Source: Chitinophagaceae bacterium DXS (GTDB lineage Bacteria; Bacteroidota; Bacteroidia; Chitinophagales; Chitinophagaceae). From it: a stretch of 64,000 nt of DNA. A program made the position numbers and the translations under genes. Positions 51,479-60,945 of the stretch are shown here, in pieces. The stretch covers positions 6,307,623 through 6,371,622 of the forward strand of contig CP128386.1 in assembly GCA_030345135.1 (NCBI GenBank), written 5' to 3'. The notes beneath the pieces are model-generated. The model did no database searches. It was not told where the DNA came from and saw nothing but the letters and a program-made list of their open reading frames with translations. Numbering within the stretch: position 1 is the stretch's first letter; each line of letters opens with the position of its first letter.

Positions 51479-51850
51479 TTACTGCTGACTTTGAATTTTG
51501 TGTTTTATTGTAGTTGTAATTGCAAGAATTTGGGATATTTCGTTATGCAACTGAGAGATCCTTTCGTCGGTAACTATGTTGCTGTCTTGAAGCATCTCCA
51601 GCCAAAATTGAGTTTCGTCAGCCTCCTCCACAACAATACATATTTTACTGAAAAATTCTGCTTTTGAACGTCCTCTACATGCAGATCTGAAATTTGCAGC
51701 TACAGACGTAGCCGATCTTACTAATTGCCGGGCCAAAATCTTTGCGGATTCTATCCTAGGCAAATCATTGCTGAGAAAAATAACTTTTAATGCAAAGTCT
51801 TTAGTTCGTCGTCTTAACTGTTCGTTGAAGTCGGCATTTGACATTTTCAT
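51479..51850 (-). CDS. Four-helix-bundle protein (S23/IVP family)
   Basis: A 123-residue helical protein of the TIGR02436/S23 type, first noted as open frames in 23S rRNA intervening sequences. Family hallmarks are LRRRTKDFALKVIFLSNDLPRIESAKILARQLVRSATSVAANFRSACRGRSKAEFFSKICIVVEEADETQFWLEML, including the conserved SVAANFRSACR and EADETQFWLE blocks. It is related to the Avd accessory protein of diversity-generating retroelements, but no reverse transcriptase or template repeat is nearby. Function is unknown; such proteins are basic, pentameric in known structures, and may bind nucleic acid. It is flanked closely by word-like inverted repeats on both sides. Confidence 0.88.
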   Translation of the reverse strand: MKMSNADFNEQLRRRTKDFALKVIFLSNDLPRIESAKILARQLVRSATSVAANFRSACRGRSKAEFFSKICIVVEEADETQFWLEMLQDSNIVTDERISQLHNEISQILAITTTIKHKIQSQQ

Positions 51851-51911
51851 AAGGGTATTTTAGGCCTTCACAAGTTATTCTTATTATCATACCGCAATCG
51901 TATCTTATCGT

Positions 51912-51949
51912 ACAAAAAAAAGACGTGCAAATGATTAGTCTGCACGTCT
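51912..51949 (-). terminator. Terminator of the RND efflux operon
   Basis: AGACGTGCA (51921-51929) and TGCACGTCT (51941-51949) form a perfect 9-bp stem. Read on the minus strand it is followed by a run of T. It lies 39 bp after the pump gene's end. Confidence 0.8.
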
Positions 51950-51987
51950 CTTACTATCTTACACGTCTTACTCTCTTACTATCTTCC
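51950..51987. repeat. Word-like repeat, right flank of four-helix-bundle gene
   Basis: CTTACTATCTTACACGTCTT and further CTTACTCTCTTACTATCTT words, the inverse of the AAGATAGTAAG words at 51445-51476. The pair brackets the four-helix-bundle gene and the operon terminator. Confidence 0.75.
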
Positions 51988-54900
51988 TCAACTTCTGCTT
52001 GCCATTTGATCCACTTGCGCTTCTAATTTGTGTTGTTCTTGCAGGCGTTTTAGCTTACGTCCGTAAGAAAGTTTGGTTATTAATACAAACAATACAGGAA
52101 CTACGAAGATCGCGAGGGTAGTGGCTGCCAGCATACCGCCAAATACGGTCCATCCGATTGTCTGACGTGACTGAGCCGCGGCACCGCTTGCAAATGCCAG
52201 CGGTAATACGCCGAGGATAAATGCCAGTGAGGTCATGATGATCGGACGTAAACGTAGCTGCACAGCCTGCAATGTTGCGTGAACTATATCAATACCACGG
52301 TCCACCCTTTCCTTTGCAAACTCAACAATCAGGATCGCGTTCTTCGCTGCAAGACCGATCAGTGTGATCAGACCGATTTGTGCGTAAACGTTATTGGTAA
52401 TGTTCGGCAACAGCGTTAGTGTTATAATTGATCCTAAGGCACCAATAGGAACCGCGAACAATACAGAGAATGGTATTGACCAGCTTTCATACAATGCCGC
52501 AAGGAACAGGAATACGAACACAATAGAAATCGCGAAGATTATACCGGTGCTGCTTCCCGCTTTGATCTCTTCACGGCTCATGCCGGAAAACTCATAGCCA
52601 TAACCTTCCGGTAAAGTTTGCGCGGCCACTTCTTTCAAGGCGTCAATTGCCTGACCACTACTAAAACCTGGTTTTGGCGTTCCATTGAATTCTATTGAAC
52701 GATAGATATTGTAGTGAGAAATAACTGCAGGGTTTTCTACCAGTTTTGTTGTTACCAACGAACTCATCGGTATCATGTTGCCCTGGCTGTTTCTTACATA
52801 ATAATTCTGAAAATCGTTGAGTGATGTACGGAACGAACTGTCCGCCTGTGCCATTACACGGAAGTTTCTTCCGTATAAGTTGAAGTCATTTACGTAACTA
52901 CTACCTAATAAAGTAGACATGGTCGCATAAACATCCGAAACAAGTACACCCAATTTTTTGGCCTGGTCTTTATTTACGTCAACGCGGTACGTAGGCGTTT
53001 TTGTTGAGAAGAAGGTAAAAGCAACACCAATCTCCGGACGTTTCATTAACTCCATTTGGAACTTTTGTGCAACCTTTTCAAATTGTTGAATACTATCTGT
53101 ACTGGTTGTTTGCTGTAATTCGAATGTAAAACCGGATGTTTGTCCAAGGCCCGGAATGGCAGGTGGCGCAATAGGCAGCACGCGCGCCTCTTTAATGTCT
53201 CCGGTCTTCATCATGATCTGTTTTATCACCCCTTGCAACTCTTCATCCTTAGATGTACGTTTGCTCCATGGTTTCAAACTCACGAACATGGTACCGGAGT
53301 TTGATTTGTTGGAGAAGCTGATAACGTTCAAACCTGCGAGACCACCTACAACCGCCACAGAGGGGATCGACTGCACTCTTGCCATCAGGTCCTTCATCAT
53401 CGCAACGTTTCTTGTTGTTGAAGTACCTTCCGGCATTTCATACGTCACATACAGACGACCTTCGTCTTCTGTAGGAATGAATCCTGTTGGTTTGTTTTGA
53501 AACAGGAAGAACAAACCAACAAACAAACAAACCATCATCACGAGAACATATGGCGTTCTTTTTATCCATTTACCAACACCACGGGTGTATTTATGAGATA
53601 CATTTTCAAACCACCTGTTGAAAGCAGCAAAGAACTTTTCCAACAGATTCTTTTTTGCAGTTTCATCTTTCGAAGGCTTCAACATTAATGTACATAAAGC
53701 CGGGGTGAGTGATAACGCAACAAAGGCAGAGATAATCACAGATACCGCAATGGTAATAGCGAACTGCTGATACAACCGGCCTACGATACCTGGTACAAAG
53801 CTCACCGGTACGAATACTGCAGCAAGGATTAACGCAATTGCCACAACCGGTCCCGAGATATCGCGCATCGCTTTTTGCGTAGCCTCTTTAGGCGAGATCT
53901 TTTCATGGTCAATATAGTGTTGTACCGCTTCAACCACCACAATGGCATCATCCACTACAATACCAATCGCCAACACAAATGCGAACAGCGTTAGCGTGTT
54001 GATGGTAAAGCCAAATGGTATAAAGAAGATAAATGTACCGATCAGCGAAACCGGGATCGCCAGTACCGGAATAAGCGTAGCGCGCCAGTTCTGAAGGAAC
54101 ATGAATACCACAAACACTACAAGAATAAGTGCTTCAACAAGTGTATGGAGTACTTCTTCGATAGACACTCTTACTACGGATGCAGTTTCAAGTGGTACAA
54201 GGTAATCAACATCAGGTGGGAACGTCTTCTTCATTTGCGTAAGTGTCTTATTAATACCATCATACGTGTCAAGCGCATTGGCACCCGGGGCCTGATAAAT
54301 CAGGATGAAGGCACATGGCTTACCGTTTACAAATGAATTATTTCCGTAGTCGAATTTTCCAAGTTCAACCCTTGCCACATCCCTCAAACGAACTATACTT
54401 GAATTGCCTGGATTTGTTCTTACAATAATATCTTCAAACTGAGCCTGCGTGTTGATGCGGCTGTTTGTTAGTACGCTGTATTCAAAACTTTGGGCAGTAG
54501 GTTGAGGGTTACCACCAATGGTTCCCGCAGCTACCTGCAGGTTCTGTTCGGTCAACGAGCCGATAATGTCTTGCGGTGTTAAGTTTAATGCCGCCAGTTT
54601 CTTTGGATCAAGCCACACACGCATCCCAAAGTCATCTGACCTCGTGAATATATCACCCACGCCTTTTACACGTAACAAGGCATCTTTAAGATAAATATTT
54701 GCATAGTTACCAAGAAACGTTGCATCATGTGTACCATTAGGTGAATACAATGCAAGCGCCATCATAATGCTTGGGTTACGTTTACGCGTGGTAAGCCCCA
54801 AACGTTTAACGGCATCTGGTAAGGTAGGTTCCGCAACGCTTACACGGTTTTGCACGTCAAGTGTTGCGATATTAATATCTGTTCCTACTTCAAAGTTTAC

Positions 54901-55176
54901 AGTAATGCTGCTCTGGCCGCTACTGGTACTGTTACTCGTCATGTAAGTCATGCCGGGTGTACCATTCACCTGCGTTTCAATTGCAGTGGTCGTAGTTTGC
55001 TCAACAGTTTGAGCATCGGCACCAATAAAGTTGCCGGCAATAGAAACCGTTGGCGGTGTAATATCAGGATACTGTGCAACAGGCAGTGTTGTCATCGAAA
55101 TTAACCCCACCAGCACAATCACTATTGAAATTACAATAGCCGTCACAGGTCGTTTTATAAAAGTATCTGCTATCAT
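51988..55176 (-). CDS. RND multidrug efflux permease (AcrB/HAE1 type)
   Basis: A 1,062-residue proton-driven inner-membrane pump. It begins MIADTFIKRPVTAIVISIVIVLVG with the first transmembrane helix. The drug-binding porter loops fill about 40-330 and 570-870. The central helix carries GIVVDDAIVVVEAVQ with the adjacent Asp pair of the proton relay. The second half repeats the layout (LITLIGLAAKNAILIVEFA, with Lys in helix 10 and the family motif). Trimer function with the adaptor and TolC-like protein encoded upstream is expected. Substrate range is unknown; the HAE1 branch exports hydrophobic or amphiphilic compounds. Confidence 0.96.
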   Translation of the reverse strand: MIADTFIKRPVTAIVISIVIVLVGLISMTTLPVAQYPDITPPTVSIAGNFIGADAQTVEQTTTTAIETQVNGTPGMTYMTSNSTSSGQSSITVNFEVGTDINIATLDVQNRVSVAEPTLPDAVKRLGLTTRKRNPSIMMALALYSPNGTHDATFLGNYANIYLKDALLRVKGVGDIFTRSDDFGMRVWLDPKKLAALNLTPQDIIGSLTEQNLQVAAGTIGGNPQPTAQSFEYSVLTNSRINTQAQFEDIIVRTNPGNSSIVRLRDVARVELGKFDYGNNSFVNGKPCAFILIYQAPGANALDTYDGINKTLTQMKKTFPPDVDYLVPLETASVVRVSIEEVLHTLVEALILVVFVVFMFLQNWRATLIPVLAIPVSLIGTFIFFIPFGFTINTLTLFAFVLAIGIVVDDAIVVVEAVQHYIDHEKISPKEATQKAMRDISGPVVAIALILAAVFVPVSFVPGIVGRLYQQFAITIAVSVIISAFVALSLTPALCTLMLKPSKDETAKKNLLEKFFAAFNRWFENVSHKYTRGVGKWIKRTPYVLVMMVCLFVGLFFLFQNKPTGFIPTEDEGRLYVTYEMPEGTSTTRNVAMMKDLMARVQSIPSVAVVGGLAGLNVISFSNKSNSGTMFVSLKPWSKRTSKDEELQGVIKQIMMKTGDIKEARVLPIAPPAIPGLGQTSGFTFELQQTTSTDSIQQFEKVAQKFQMELMKRPEIGVAFTFFSTKTPTYRVDVNKDQAKKLGVLVSDVYATMSTLLGSSYVNDFNLYGRNFRVMAQADSSFRTSLNDFQNYYVRNSQGNMIPMSSLVTTKLVENPAVISHYNIYRSIEFNGTPKPGFSSGQAIDALKEVAAQTLPEGYGYEFSGMSREEIKAGSSTGIIFAISIVFVFLFLAALYESWSIPFSVLFAVPIGALGSIITLTLLPNITNNVYAQIGLITLIGLAAKNAILIVEFAKERVDRGIDIVHATLQAVQLRLRPIIMTSLAFILGVLPLAFASGAAAQSRQTIGWTVFGGMLAATTLAIFVVPVLFVLITKLSYGRKLKRLQEQHKLEAQVDQMASRS

Positions 55177-55197
55177 CTGCTTTAGTTATAATTAATG

Positions 55198-55274
55198 CCT
55201 ATCAAAAAGGTGTAAGGTATAAGGTGTCAGGTAATACATCGTACATCGTACATCGTACACCGTACATTGTACAC
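55198..55274. repeat. Word-like repeats within the efflux operon
   Basis: AAGGTGTAAGGTATAAGGTG, then four ATCGTACATCGTAC words and CCGTACATTGTACACC, in the 102-bp gap between permease and adaptor genes. It shows that these repeats also invade operon interiors. The words match those at 36441-36500 and 60652-60720 in inverse orientation. Confidence 0.75.
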
Positions 55275-55278
55275 CAGC

Positions 55279-56418
55279 TTATTTTTTCTGCTGCTGAGGT
55301 GCGCCCGGTTGCTGTGGAGGAGCGGTTGTTATAACTGCACCCTCACGAAGATTTTGTACACCCTGCACAACAATTTTTTGTCCTGCTTCTAAACCATCTT
55401 TTATTATCACGTTTGTTCCTATCTGTTTACCCAAATGCACCTTGTGTTGGGCAACCTTGCTGCTGTCGCCAACCGTATATACAAAGAACTCACCCAGTTG
55501 CTCAGTAACAGCTTTATGAGGAATAATAACTGAAGGCGTAGAGCTACTGTTCTTAACTTTTACAACCGTGTTCATACCGGCTTTTAGCAGGTTTTTGTCA
55601 TTTGGGAATACAAGCCTTGTTTTAATTGTGCCGGTTTGTGGATCTACGGCACGGTCAATTAAGCTGATCTTTCCAGGCTGAGGATATACATCGCTTCCAA
55701 ATGCAATAATGAATGTCGAATCTTTTGGATCATTCTTTTGTTGCAATTGTGAAAATCTGTAGATCTCTCTTTGGTCAACGGCAAAGTCAACAGCCATCGG
55801 GTTATCAGTAGAAACAGTGTTTAATACGGTTTGACCCGCTACAACTGAAGTGCCCACTTTTACAAGTGAAATACCAATGGTGCCGCTGAATGGTGCATAG
55901 ATGGTAGAGAATTTAACATTGGCCTGTACGCTGTTAACAGTTGCTTTTGCTGCTGCAACTTGTTTCTTCGCAGCTTCCAGTGCGGCATCAGCATAGTCTA
56001 CCTGTTGCTTGGCTATCGCATCGTTTTTATCAAGCTCATGATAACGGTCCGCGTCTTTCTGCGCTTTTATAAGATTGGTTTCCTGTACCTGTAAATTGGC
56101 TACAGACTGCTGATAGTTAGCATCGTATATCTGTGCATCTATCGTATACAGTTTTTGTCCTTTGCTTACTTTGTCCCCATCTTTAAAAAAGATGCCGGTA
56201 ATATAACCACTCACCTGCGCGGTTAATTGAATTTGATTTAAAGCCGTTAGAGTGCCCGGGTACTCATCGTAGTAAACGGCGTTTGTAGTTGTAACGTCTG
56301 CAACGGTAACCGGTATTGCTGCCGGAGCCTGCTGTTGCTGTTGTTGTTTGCCGCCACAGGATGCAAGTATTATCAATCCTGCCAAATTAAAACCTGCCCA
56401 ACGTAATCTATGTTTCAT
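55279..56418 (-). CDS. RND efflux periplasmic adaptor (AcrA/MexA type)
   Basis: A 379-residue membrane fusion lipoprotein. The signal LAGLIILASCGG places the lipid Cys at about residue 21. Then come a Gln run, a beta-barrel/lipoyl half (VTADVTTTNAVYYDEYPGTLTALNQIQLTAQVSGYITGIFFKDGDKVSKGQ), a helical hairpin (about 100-165) and the second lipoyl/barrel half (VNSVQANVKFSTIYAPFSGTIGISLVKVGTSVVAG). The C-terminus is a Pro/Gln tail (QQPGAPQQQKK). It bridges pump and outer-membrane channel. It lies second in the operon; a word-like repeat separates it from the permease gene. Confidence 0.95.
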   Translation of the reverse strand: MKHRLRWAGFNLAGLIILASCGGKQQQQQQAPAAIPVTVADVTTTNAVYYDEYPGTLTALNQIQLTAQVSGYITGIFFKDGDKVSKGQKLYTIDAQIYDANYQQSVANLQVQETNLIKAQKDADRYHELDKNDAIAKQQVDYADAALEAAKKQVAAAKATVNSVQANVKFSTIYAPFSGTIGISLVKVGTSVVAGQTVLNTVSTDNPMAVDFAVDQREIYRFSQLQQKNDPKDSTFIIAFGSDVYPQPGKISLIDRAVDPQTGTIKTRLVFPNDKNLLKAGMNTVVKVKNSSSTPSVIIPHKAVTEQLGEFFVYTVGDSSKVAQHKVHLGKQIGTNVIIKDGLEAGQKIVVQGVQNLREGAVITTAPPQQPGAPQQQKK

Positions 56419-56441
56419 AAAATATAACGGGTTTACTTTTA

Positions 56442-57758
56442 TTAATATTGAATGGTTCCTAAAGCCTGTTGTACATCCAGTTTACTGCTTAACAACTGGT
56501 ACAGGGCATTTATATAATTGATTTCTGCAGAGCGCAGATCAGATTCTGCTGTTATTACTTCCAGGTATGCTTTAACACCTGATTTGTATTGTAGCTGGAT
56601 AGTATTGTACACATCTTGCGCAAGCTCAAGATTCTCTTTTAAAGCATTGTAACTCGCAAGGCTGCTTTTGTATCCCGCCATAGCCTGGGTAAATTGTGAA
56701 CTGATGGCATTTTTAAGAGAAATAAAATCATAATCAACGCGCTTCAATTCCAGCTCTGCCTGTTTAATCTGCTGAGTTCGCTTGGTGCCCTGAAATATAG
56801 GCCACGCAACGGAGAAGCCTCCAAAAGAACTTGGATATGTCTGGTTGTAAAGCTCAGAAAATTTATTGCTCTGAAAGTTGTAATTGTATTGAGCAAAAGC
56901 GCTTACACTTGGAATGTAACTCCATTTGTAATACTTAAGATTATCCTCCTGTAATTTTTTCGCTGTCTGCAACTGTTGAAATTCTATTCTGTTTTGGTAA
57001 GTAACAGTTTGAAGCGTATCTACAAATGCATCTTTTTCCATGGTTGTGGTGTCGTATTGCAGCTTCAATATAGAATCAGAAGGATAGCCCATCTGCTCTT
57101 TCAGGTAAGCATATTTAGCTTTTAATCCTTCCTCCGCACTTTTTTTCTGTGCCTGGGAATTGTTTAATGCAATTGTTGCGCGCTTATAATCTGTTTTGTC
57201 AACAATGCCAGCTTTGTATTGACTTGTTGCGTCTTTAAGACTTTGTTTCAGTCGTACAATATCATCGTTTAAAAGGTCGATTTGTTGTGTGGTAAGCAAC
57301 ACGTCATAAAAAGCCTTGCTCACTGCGACTGTAGTAGAGATCTTATTGTTTACTGTATTCTGCTGGCTTTGAGTGCGTACATCTTTGGCACTCCGTTTTG
57401 CCAGTAAAACATCTTTGTTGAAGATAGTCTGGTTTAAAACAAACTGCCCTGCAGAGGTATTATCAACACCGAATTTAATAAGTTGACCGTTGATGACTGA
57501 TTGTTGTAATTGAAAGTTGCGTTGAAAATTATAGGCAAAATTCACTTGTGGGTACCAGTCAGCCAGTTTGGCTTTAATTTGTCTTTCTGTAATCTGCTCA
57601 TCCAGCAATGCCTGTTGAACAACGGGTTGCTTAGCCAATGCATATTGCACACAATTTTGCAGTGTGGCGCTTTGCATGGTTGAGTCTTTCATTTGTCCGT
57701 TTACGTTATTTATAAAAGCCATCAATAACGTTGCACTAATTATTATACTTCTTATCAT
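56442..57758 (-). CDS. TolC-family outer-membrane efflux channel
   Basis: A 438-residue TolC-like protein with a signal peptide (MIRSIIISATLLMAFINNVNG). The ATG at 57758 is preferred over a TTG two codons upstream. Two OEP repeats are readable: SATLQNCVQYALAKQPVVQQALLDEQITERQIKAKLADWYPQVNFAYNFQ, and the second half around VAWPIFQGTKRTQQIKQAELELKRVDYD. Long helices with YKAGIVDKTDYKRA and YKSGVKAYLEVITAESDLRSAEINYINALYQLL are family-typical. It is the first gene of the efflux operon, 23 bp before the adaptor gene, and is transcribed from the operator-bearing promoter at 57887-57925. Confidence 0.94.
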   Translation of the reverse strand: MIRSIIISATLLMAFINNVNGQMKDSTMQSATLQNCVQYALAKQPVVQQALLDEQITERQIKAKLADWYPQVNFAYNFQRNFQLQQSVINGQLIKFGVDNTSAGQFVLNQTIFNKDVLLAKRSAKDVRTQSQQNTVNNKISTTVAVSKAFYDVLLTTQQIDLLNDDIVRLKQSLKDATSQYKAGIVDKTDYKRATIALNNSQAQKKSAEEGLKAKYAYLKEQMGYPSDSILKLQYDTTTMEKDAFVDTLQTVTYQNRIEFQQLQTAKKLQEDNLKYYKWSYIPSVSAFAQYNYNFQSNKFSELYNQTYPSSFGGFSVAWPIFQGTKRTQQIKQAELELKRVDYDFISLKNAISSQFTQAMAGYKSSLASYNALKENLELAQDVYNTIQLQYKSGVKAYLEVITAESDLRSAEINYINALYQLLSSKLDVQQALGTIQY

Positions 57759-57886
57759 ACACAATCTTAATAGTCTTTATACTCAATCAAAAAAATATTA
57801 CTACTACGGTCAATAACCATATTGCCGTTGCATCGAAGGTTTGGCGTTAGGGGAAACGGTTGACTGGGGGTTACTTAAATAAATCG

Positions 57887-57918
57887 CAAATGTAAGGCTA
57901 ACTGGTAATTTAAATCAA
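57887..57918 (-). promoter_or_regulatory. Promoter of the RND efflux operon
   Basis: On the minus strand TTG (57916-57918), 21-bp spacer, TACATTTG (57887-57894): a full consensus. The start would be near 57882, with a leader of about 124 nt. Confidence 0.75.
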
Positions 57919-57925
57919 ACGTTTG
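57916..57925. promoter_or_regulatory. Operator-like palindrome over the efflux -33 element
   Basis: CAAACGTTTG, perfect palindrome whose first three bases are the complement of the -33 TTG; flanks extend the match to AAACGTTTGTTTAA, nearly the element found twice before the tetR gene at 35695-35724. A repressor bound here would block the promoter. Confidence 0.6.
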
Positions 57926-58109
57926 TTTAATTTTTTTGAAAATTTCATACGAAAGCTACGTTTCCGGGCTTTATGCAGATGTAAATATTGTTTTTGTCGA
58001 CAAAATCTGCCAATGGTGACAAAGCTACATGCATATCAAAATCATAAACGTTCAGTAGTTATCTTTCAGGTTTATTAAGCGGTTCTGCTGTCTAAAATTT
58101 GAATACTAC
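57926..58109. other. Left part of M61 peptidase upstream region
   Basis: Between the efflux operator and the M61 gene there is no gene. No clear TTG-TAnnTTTG pair for the M61 gene was found. Nothing else is recognised. Confidence 0.4.
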
Positions 58110-59912
58110 ATGAAAAAATTAATTGCTTTTTTGGCGTGCCTGCCTTTTTTGGTAACTGCATATGCTCAACAATTTCGTTACGATCTTTCCTTTCCTAATC
58201 TGCGGCATCACGAAGCGCAAATATCATTAACGGCAATTTCGGTAAAGAAAGGTCAGCCGGCAATTTTCCGGATGAGCCGTTCATCTCCCGGCCGTTATGC
58301 TACTCACGAGTTTGGAAAGAATGTATATAACGTGAAAGCGTTTGGCAGGGATGGCAAGCAAATTGAAATTAACAAAACAGACGGTGATGTATATGAAGTG
58401 CCTGATCATGATGGTTGGATAAAGGTAGAGTACACATTGTTCGCAAATTATGCGGACGGAACTTATGCCTGCGTGGACGAAAATACAGTGCATTTAAACA
58501 TGCCTGCTACATTAATGTGGATGAAAGGTATGGATAAAGATAGTGCTTTAATACAAGTGCATTTTTCTGTTCCTGCAGGCAAACAATGGAAAGTTGCTAC
58601 ACAATTAAAACCAACCGACGAACCTTTTACATTTACTGCTCCGGGTTTTCAATACTTAATGGATAGCCCTGCAAAACTGGGTGATCTTAAATTTGCCGGC
58701 TGGACGATTCAAAACAAAAACGGCGCACAATACAAATTCAGACTGGCTCTTGAAGCCAATGCCGATCAACAGCAGACTGATGCCTTCGGGGAAAAAGTAA
58801 AAAGAATAACACAAGAAGCGCAGGCTGTGTTTGGTGAAACACCCGCGTATGATTTTGGAACTTACACCTTTATAGCCAGTATGAATCCATATGTACATGG
58901 TGATGGCATGGAGCACAGAAATTCAACAATGATAACTTCCGGCGGTGCATTTACCGGTGCCAATAACCAACTGGGCGTATTTTCACACGAATTTTTTCAT
59001 TGCTGGAATGTAGAACGGATCCGTCCGAAAACACTGGAGCCTTTCAATTTTGAGAAGAGTAATATGAGCAATGAGCTTTGGCTGGCAGAAGGGTTTACGC
59101 AGTATTTTGGTGATCTCATTTTAAAGCGTTGCGATTTTACGGCGTTGAATGACTGGGCCAATACAATGGCTTATTATATCAATGAAAAAGAAAATACGCC
59201 CGGAGGAACGTTATACTCTCCGGTTGACAATAGCCGTACTGCTGTATTCAGAGATGCTGGAGTGTCGATCGACAGAACTAACTATCCCAATATGTTTACT
59301 TCGTATTACACTTATGGTGCAGCAATTGCGCTTGCTCTGGACATTGAGTTGCGTACAAAATTCAATTTGTCGCTCGACGATTTTATGAGAGCAATGTGGA
59401 AATCATACGGAAAAACTGAGCATCCATATACCTTACAGGATGTTAGAAAAACTTTGCAGCAGTTAACACAGAACGATCAGTTTGCAAAAACATTTTATGA
59501 AAAATATATAACCGGTCATGAGTCTTTCGATTATGCAACCGGCCTTGCAAAGCTTGGTTTAAATGTTCACGTTGACGGAACGCCGTGGATAGGAAGATTA
59601 TCTTTACGAGATGACAAACCAATAATTACGAACACAGTAGTAAAAAATACGCCGTTGTATGATGCCGGATTGGATATCGATGATGAAATAGTAACTCTTG
59701 ACAACAATGCAATAAAAAAACTGGATGATGTTAAAAAGATCATTAACTCACATAAACCCGGTGACGTTATATCCATTGTATACAAGCACAGGGAGCAGGA
59801 GCAAACATCAACCATTAAGATTGCAGCTTCTCCGCTGATAAGTCTTTCAGTTTCTGATGATTCAGGCACTACCGCCGTTCGCGACAAATGGCTGGGTTCA
59901 GCAGTAAAATAA
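58110..59912 (+). CDS. M61-family metallopeptidase with PDZ domain
   Basis: A 600-residue exported zinc peptidase of the glycyl aminopeptidase family. It has a signal peptide (MKKLIAFLACLPFLVTAYAQ), an N-terminal beta domain (about 20-190), and a thermolysin-like catalytic domain with HEFFH (residues 293-297) and, further on, NELWLAEGFTQYF, supplying the third zinc ligand Glu. A PDZ domain occupies about 500-580 (GLDIDDEIVTLDNNAIKKLDDVKKIINSHKPGDVISIVY). M61 enzymes remove N-terminal Gly or Ala; here it probably works in the periplasm. It stands alone and ends in a strong terminator. Confidence 0.93.
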   Translation: MKKLIAFLACLPFLVTAYAQQFRYDLSFPNLRHHEAQISLTAISVKKGQPAIFRMSRSSPGRYATHEFGKNVYNVKAFGRDGKQIEINKTDGDVYEVPDHDGWIKVEYTLFANYADGTYACVDENTVHLNMPATLMWMKGMDKDSALIQVHFSVPAGKQWKVATQLKPTDEPFTFTAPGFQYLMDSPAKLGDLKFAGWTIQNKNGAQYKFRLALEANADQQQTDAFGEKVKRITQEAQAVFGETPAYDFGTYTFIASMNPYVHGDGMEHRNSTMITSGGAFTGANNQLGVFSHEFFHCWNVERIRPKTLEPFNFEKSNMSNELWLAEGFTQYFGDLILKRCDFTALNDWANTMAYYINEKENTPGGTLYSPVDNSRTAVFRDAGVSIDRTNYPNMFTSYYTYGAAIALALDIELRTKFNLSLDDFMRAMWKSYGKTEHPYTLQDVRKTLQQLTQNDQFAKTFYEKYITGHESFDYATGLAKLGLNVHVDGTPWIGRLSLRDDKPIITNTVVKNTPLYDAGLDIDDEIVTLDNNAIKKLDDVKKIINSHKPGDVISIVYKHREQEQTSTIKIAASPLISLSVSDDSGTTAVRDKWLGSAVK

Positions 59913-59929
59913 TGGCAAAACAGCATAAA

Positions 59930-59968
59930 CAAGGGGAATGATTTAACAAATCATTCCCCTTGCCTTAT
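59930..59968 (+). terminator. Terminator of the M61 gene
   Basis: CAAGGGGAATGATTT (59930-59944) and its inverse (59948-59962) form a 15-bp perfect stem with a 3-base loop, followed by CCTTATTATA. Confidence 0.75.
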
Positions 59969-60195
59969 TATAATAACTGAAGCCTGCCGGCTAATAATCT
60001 CAGGAAAAAGCAACCAGAACATCGGGTGCGTCGTCTTTAAAGGTATGGCTTAGCAAATGCATTAACAGCGTTGTGCGCCCGAAATTTGACACGGTCTTTG
60101 TAAAGTTCTTAGTAACTTTATAATACAGCCATTTCACGCCTGGCATTGATATTTAGAGCGGTTAACGGGAAAATGTTCATCAAAAAATCTTTTTT

Positions 60196-60651
60196 ATGAG
60201 CGCTATTTCAAAACTGCACCTCGACCATTCTTCCTCATTAAGGCAGCCTATGTGGCTAACCATATTGCGTATTGCGTTAGGAGGAATGTTGTTCATTAAA
60301 GGTATCATGTTTATACAGGATACTTCAAAGTTGGAAGCTATTCTTACAGCCAATCGATTATTACGAAATTATACGCCTTTAGCGTCACAAATCATTGCGT
60401 GGGTTAACTTACTGGGGGGACTGTTCATTCTCACAGGATTTCTTACCAGGCTGTTTTGTCTGCTGAATATTCCAATCCTTATTGGTGCAGTATTCTTTGT
60501 AAATCTGCCAAATCTTCCAAAACAGACTAGCCCATTCGAATTGGTGTTTTCAATTGTGATCCTGGTAATGCTTGTACTGTTCTTTATTGAAGGAAGCGGA
60601 CGTTTATCTGCGGATGAATATTTCAGAACGTATTATAAGGATGTGAGGTAA
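60196..60651 (+). CDS. DoxX-family membrane protein
   Basis: A 151-residue protein with four hydrophobic helices (about 20-40, 63-83, 90-107, 113-133), as in DoxX/DoxD-like proteins. RIALGGMLFIKGIMFIQD and IAWVNLLGGLFILTGFLTRLFCLLNIPILIGAVFFVNLP resemble the family core. Members have been linked to quinone or thiosulfate redox and to oxidative-stress complexes, but most are uncharacterised. No partner is adjacent. A low-confidence role only; membrane location is clear. Confidence 0.75.
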   Translation: MSAISKLHLDHSSSLRQPMWLTILRIALGGMLFIKGIMFIQDTSKLEAILTANRLLRNYTPLASQIIAWVNLLGGLFILTGFLTRLFCLLNIPILIGAVFFVNLPNLPKQTSPFELVFSIVILVMLVLFFIEGSGRLSADEYFRTYYKDVR

Positions 60652-60885
60652 ATGTACGGTGTTAGATGTACGATGTACGATGTACGATGTTAGATGTGTG
60701 ATGTACAATGTGAGTTAGGTACGAGGTTAGAAGTACGAAGTACGTTGAGTTTAACAGCTTCCGTTAGCATATGCTGGTTAATATTGCGGCAGTGAAGAAG
60801 TCTTATATTTCATACCTCATGCCTGAAACCTGAAACCTAATACCTGATACCTTAAAGCTGACAGCTCATAGTTGAAAGCTTATAG
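60652..60885. repeat. Word-like repeat block, three word types
   Basis: Directly after the DoxX stop: about eight TGTACGATGTACG words (60653-60710), a stretch with GTACGAGGTTAGAAGTACG, then CATACCTCATGCCTGAAACC and ACCTGATACC words (60811-60850), then AGCTGACAGCTCATAG words (60856-60883). The order of the three types is the same as at 36441-36596. Confidence 0.8.
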
Positions 60886-60891
60886 CACAAA

Positions 60892-60921
60892 AAAACCGGG
60901 GCAATAAATGCGCCCGGTTTT
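60892..60921 (-). terminator. Terminator of the SusC/SusD pair
   Basis: AAAACCGGG (60892-60900) and CCCGGTTTT (60913-60921); on the minus strand a T-run follows. It lies 25 bp after the susD-like stop. Confidence 0.8.
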
Positions 60922-60945
60922 CTATTAAAACTCCATGAACACTAA

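Noticed and set aside
51479-51850. Diversity-generating retroelement accessory (Avd)
   Set aside because: The fold family is related, but there is no reverse transcriptase, template/variable repeat pair or C-type lectin target within reach.
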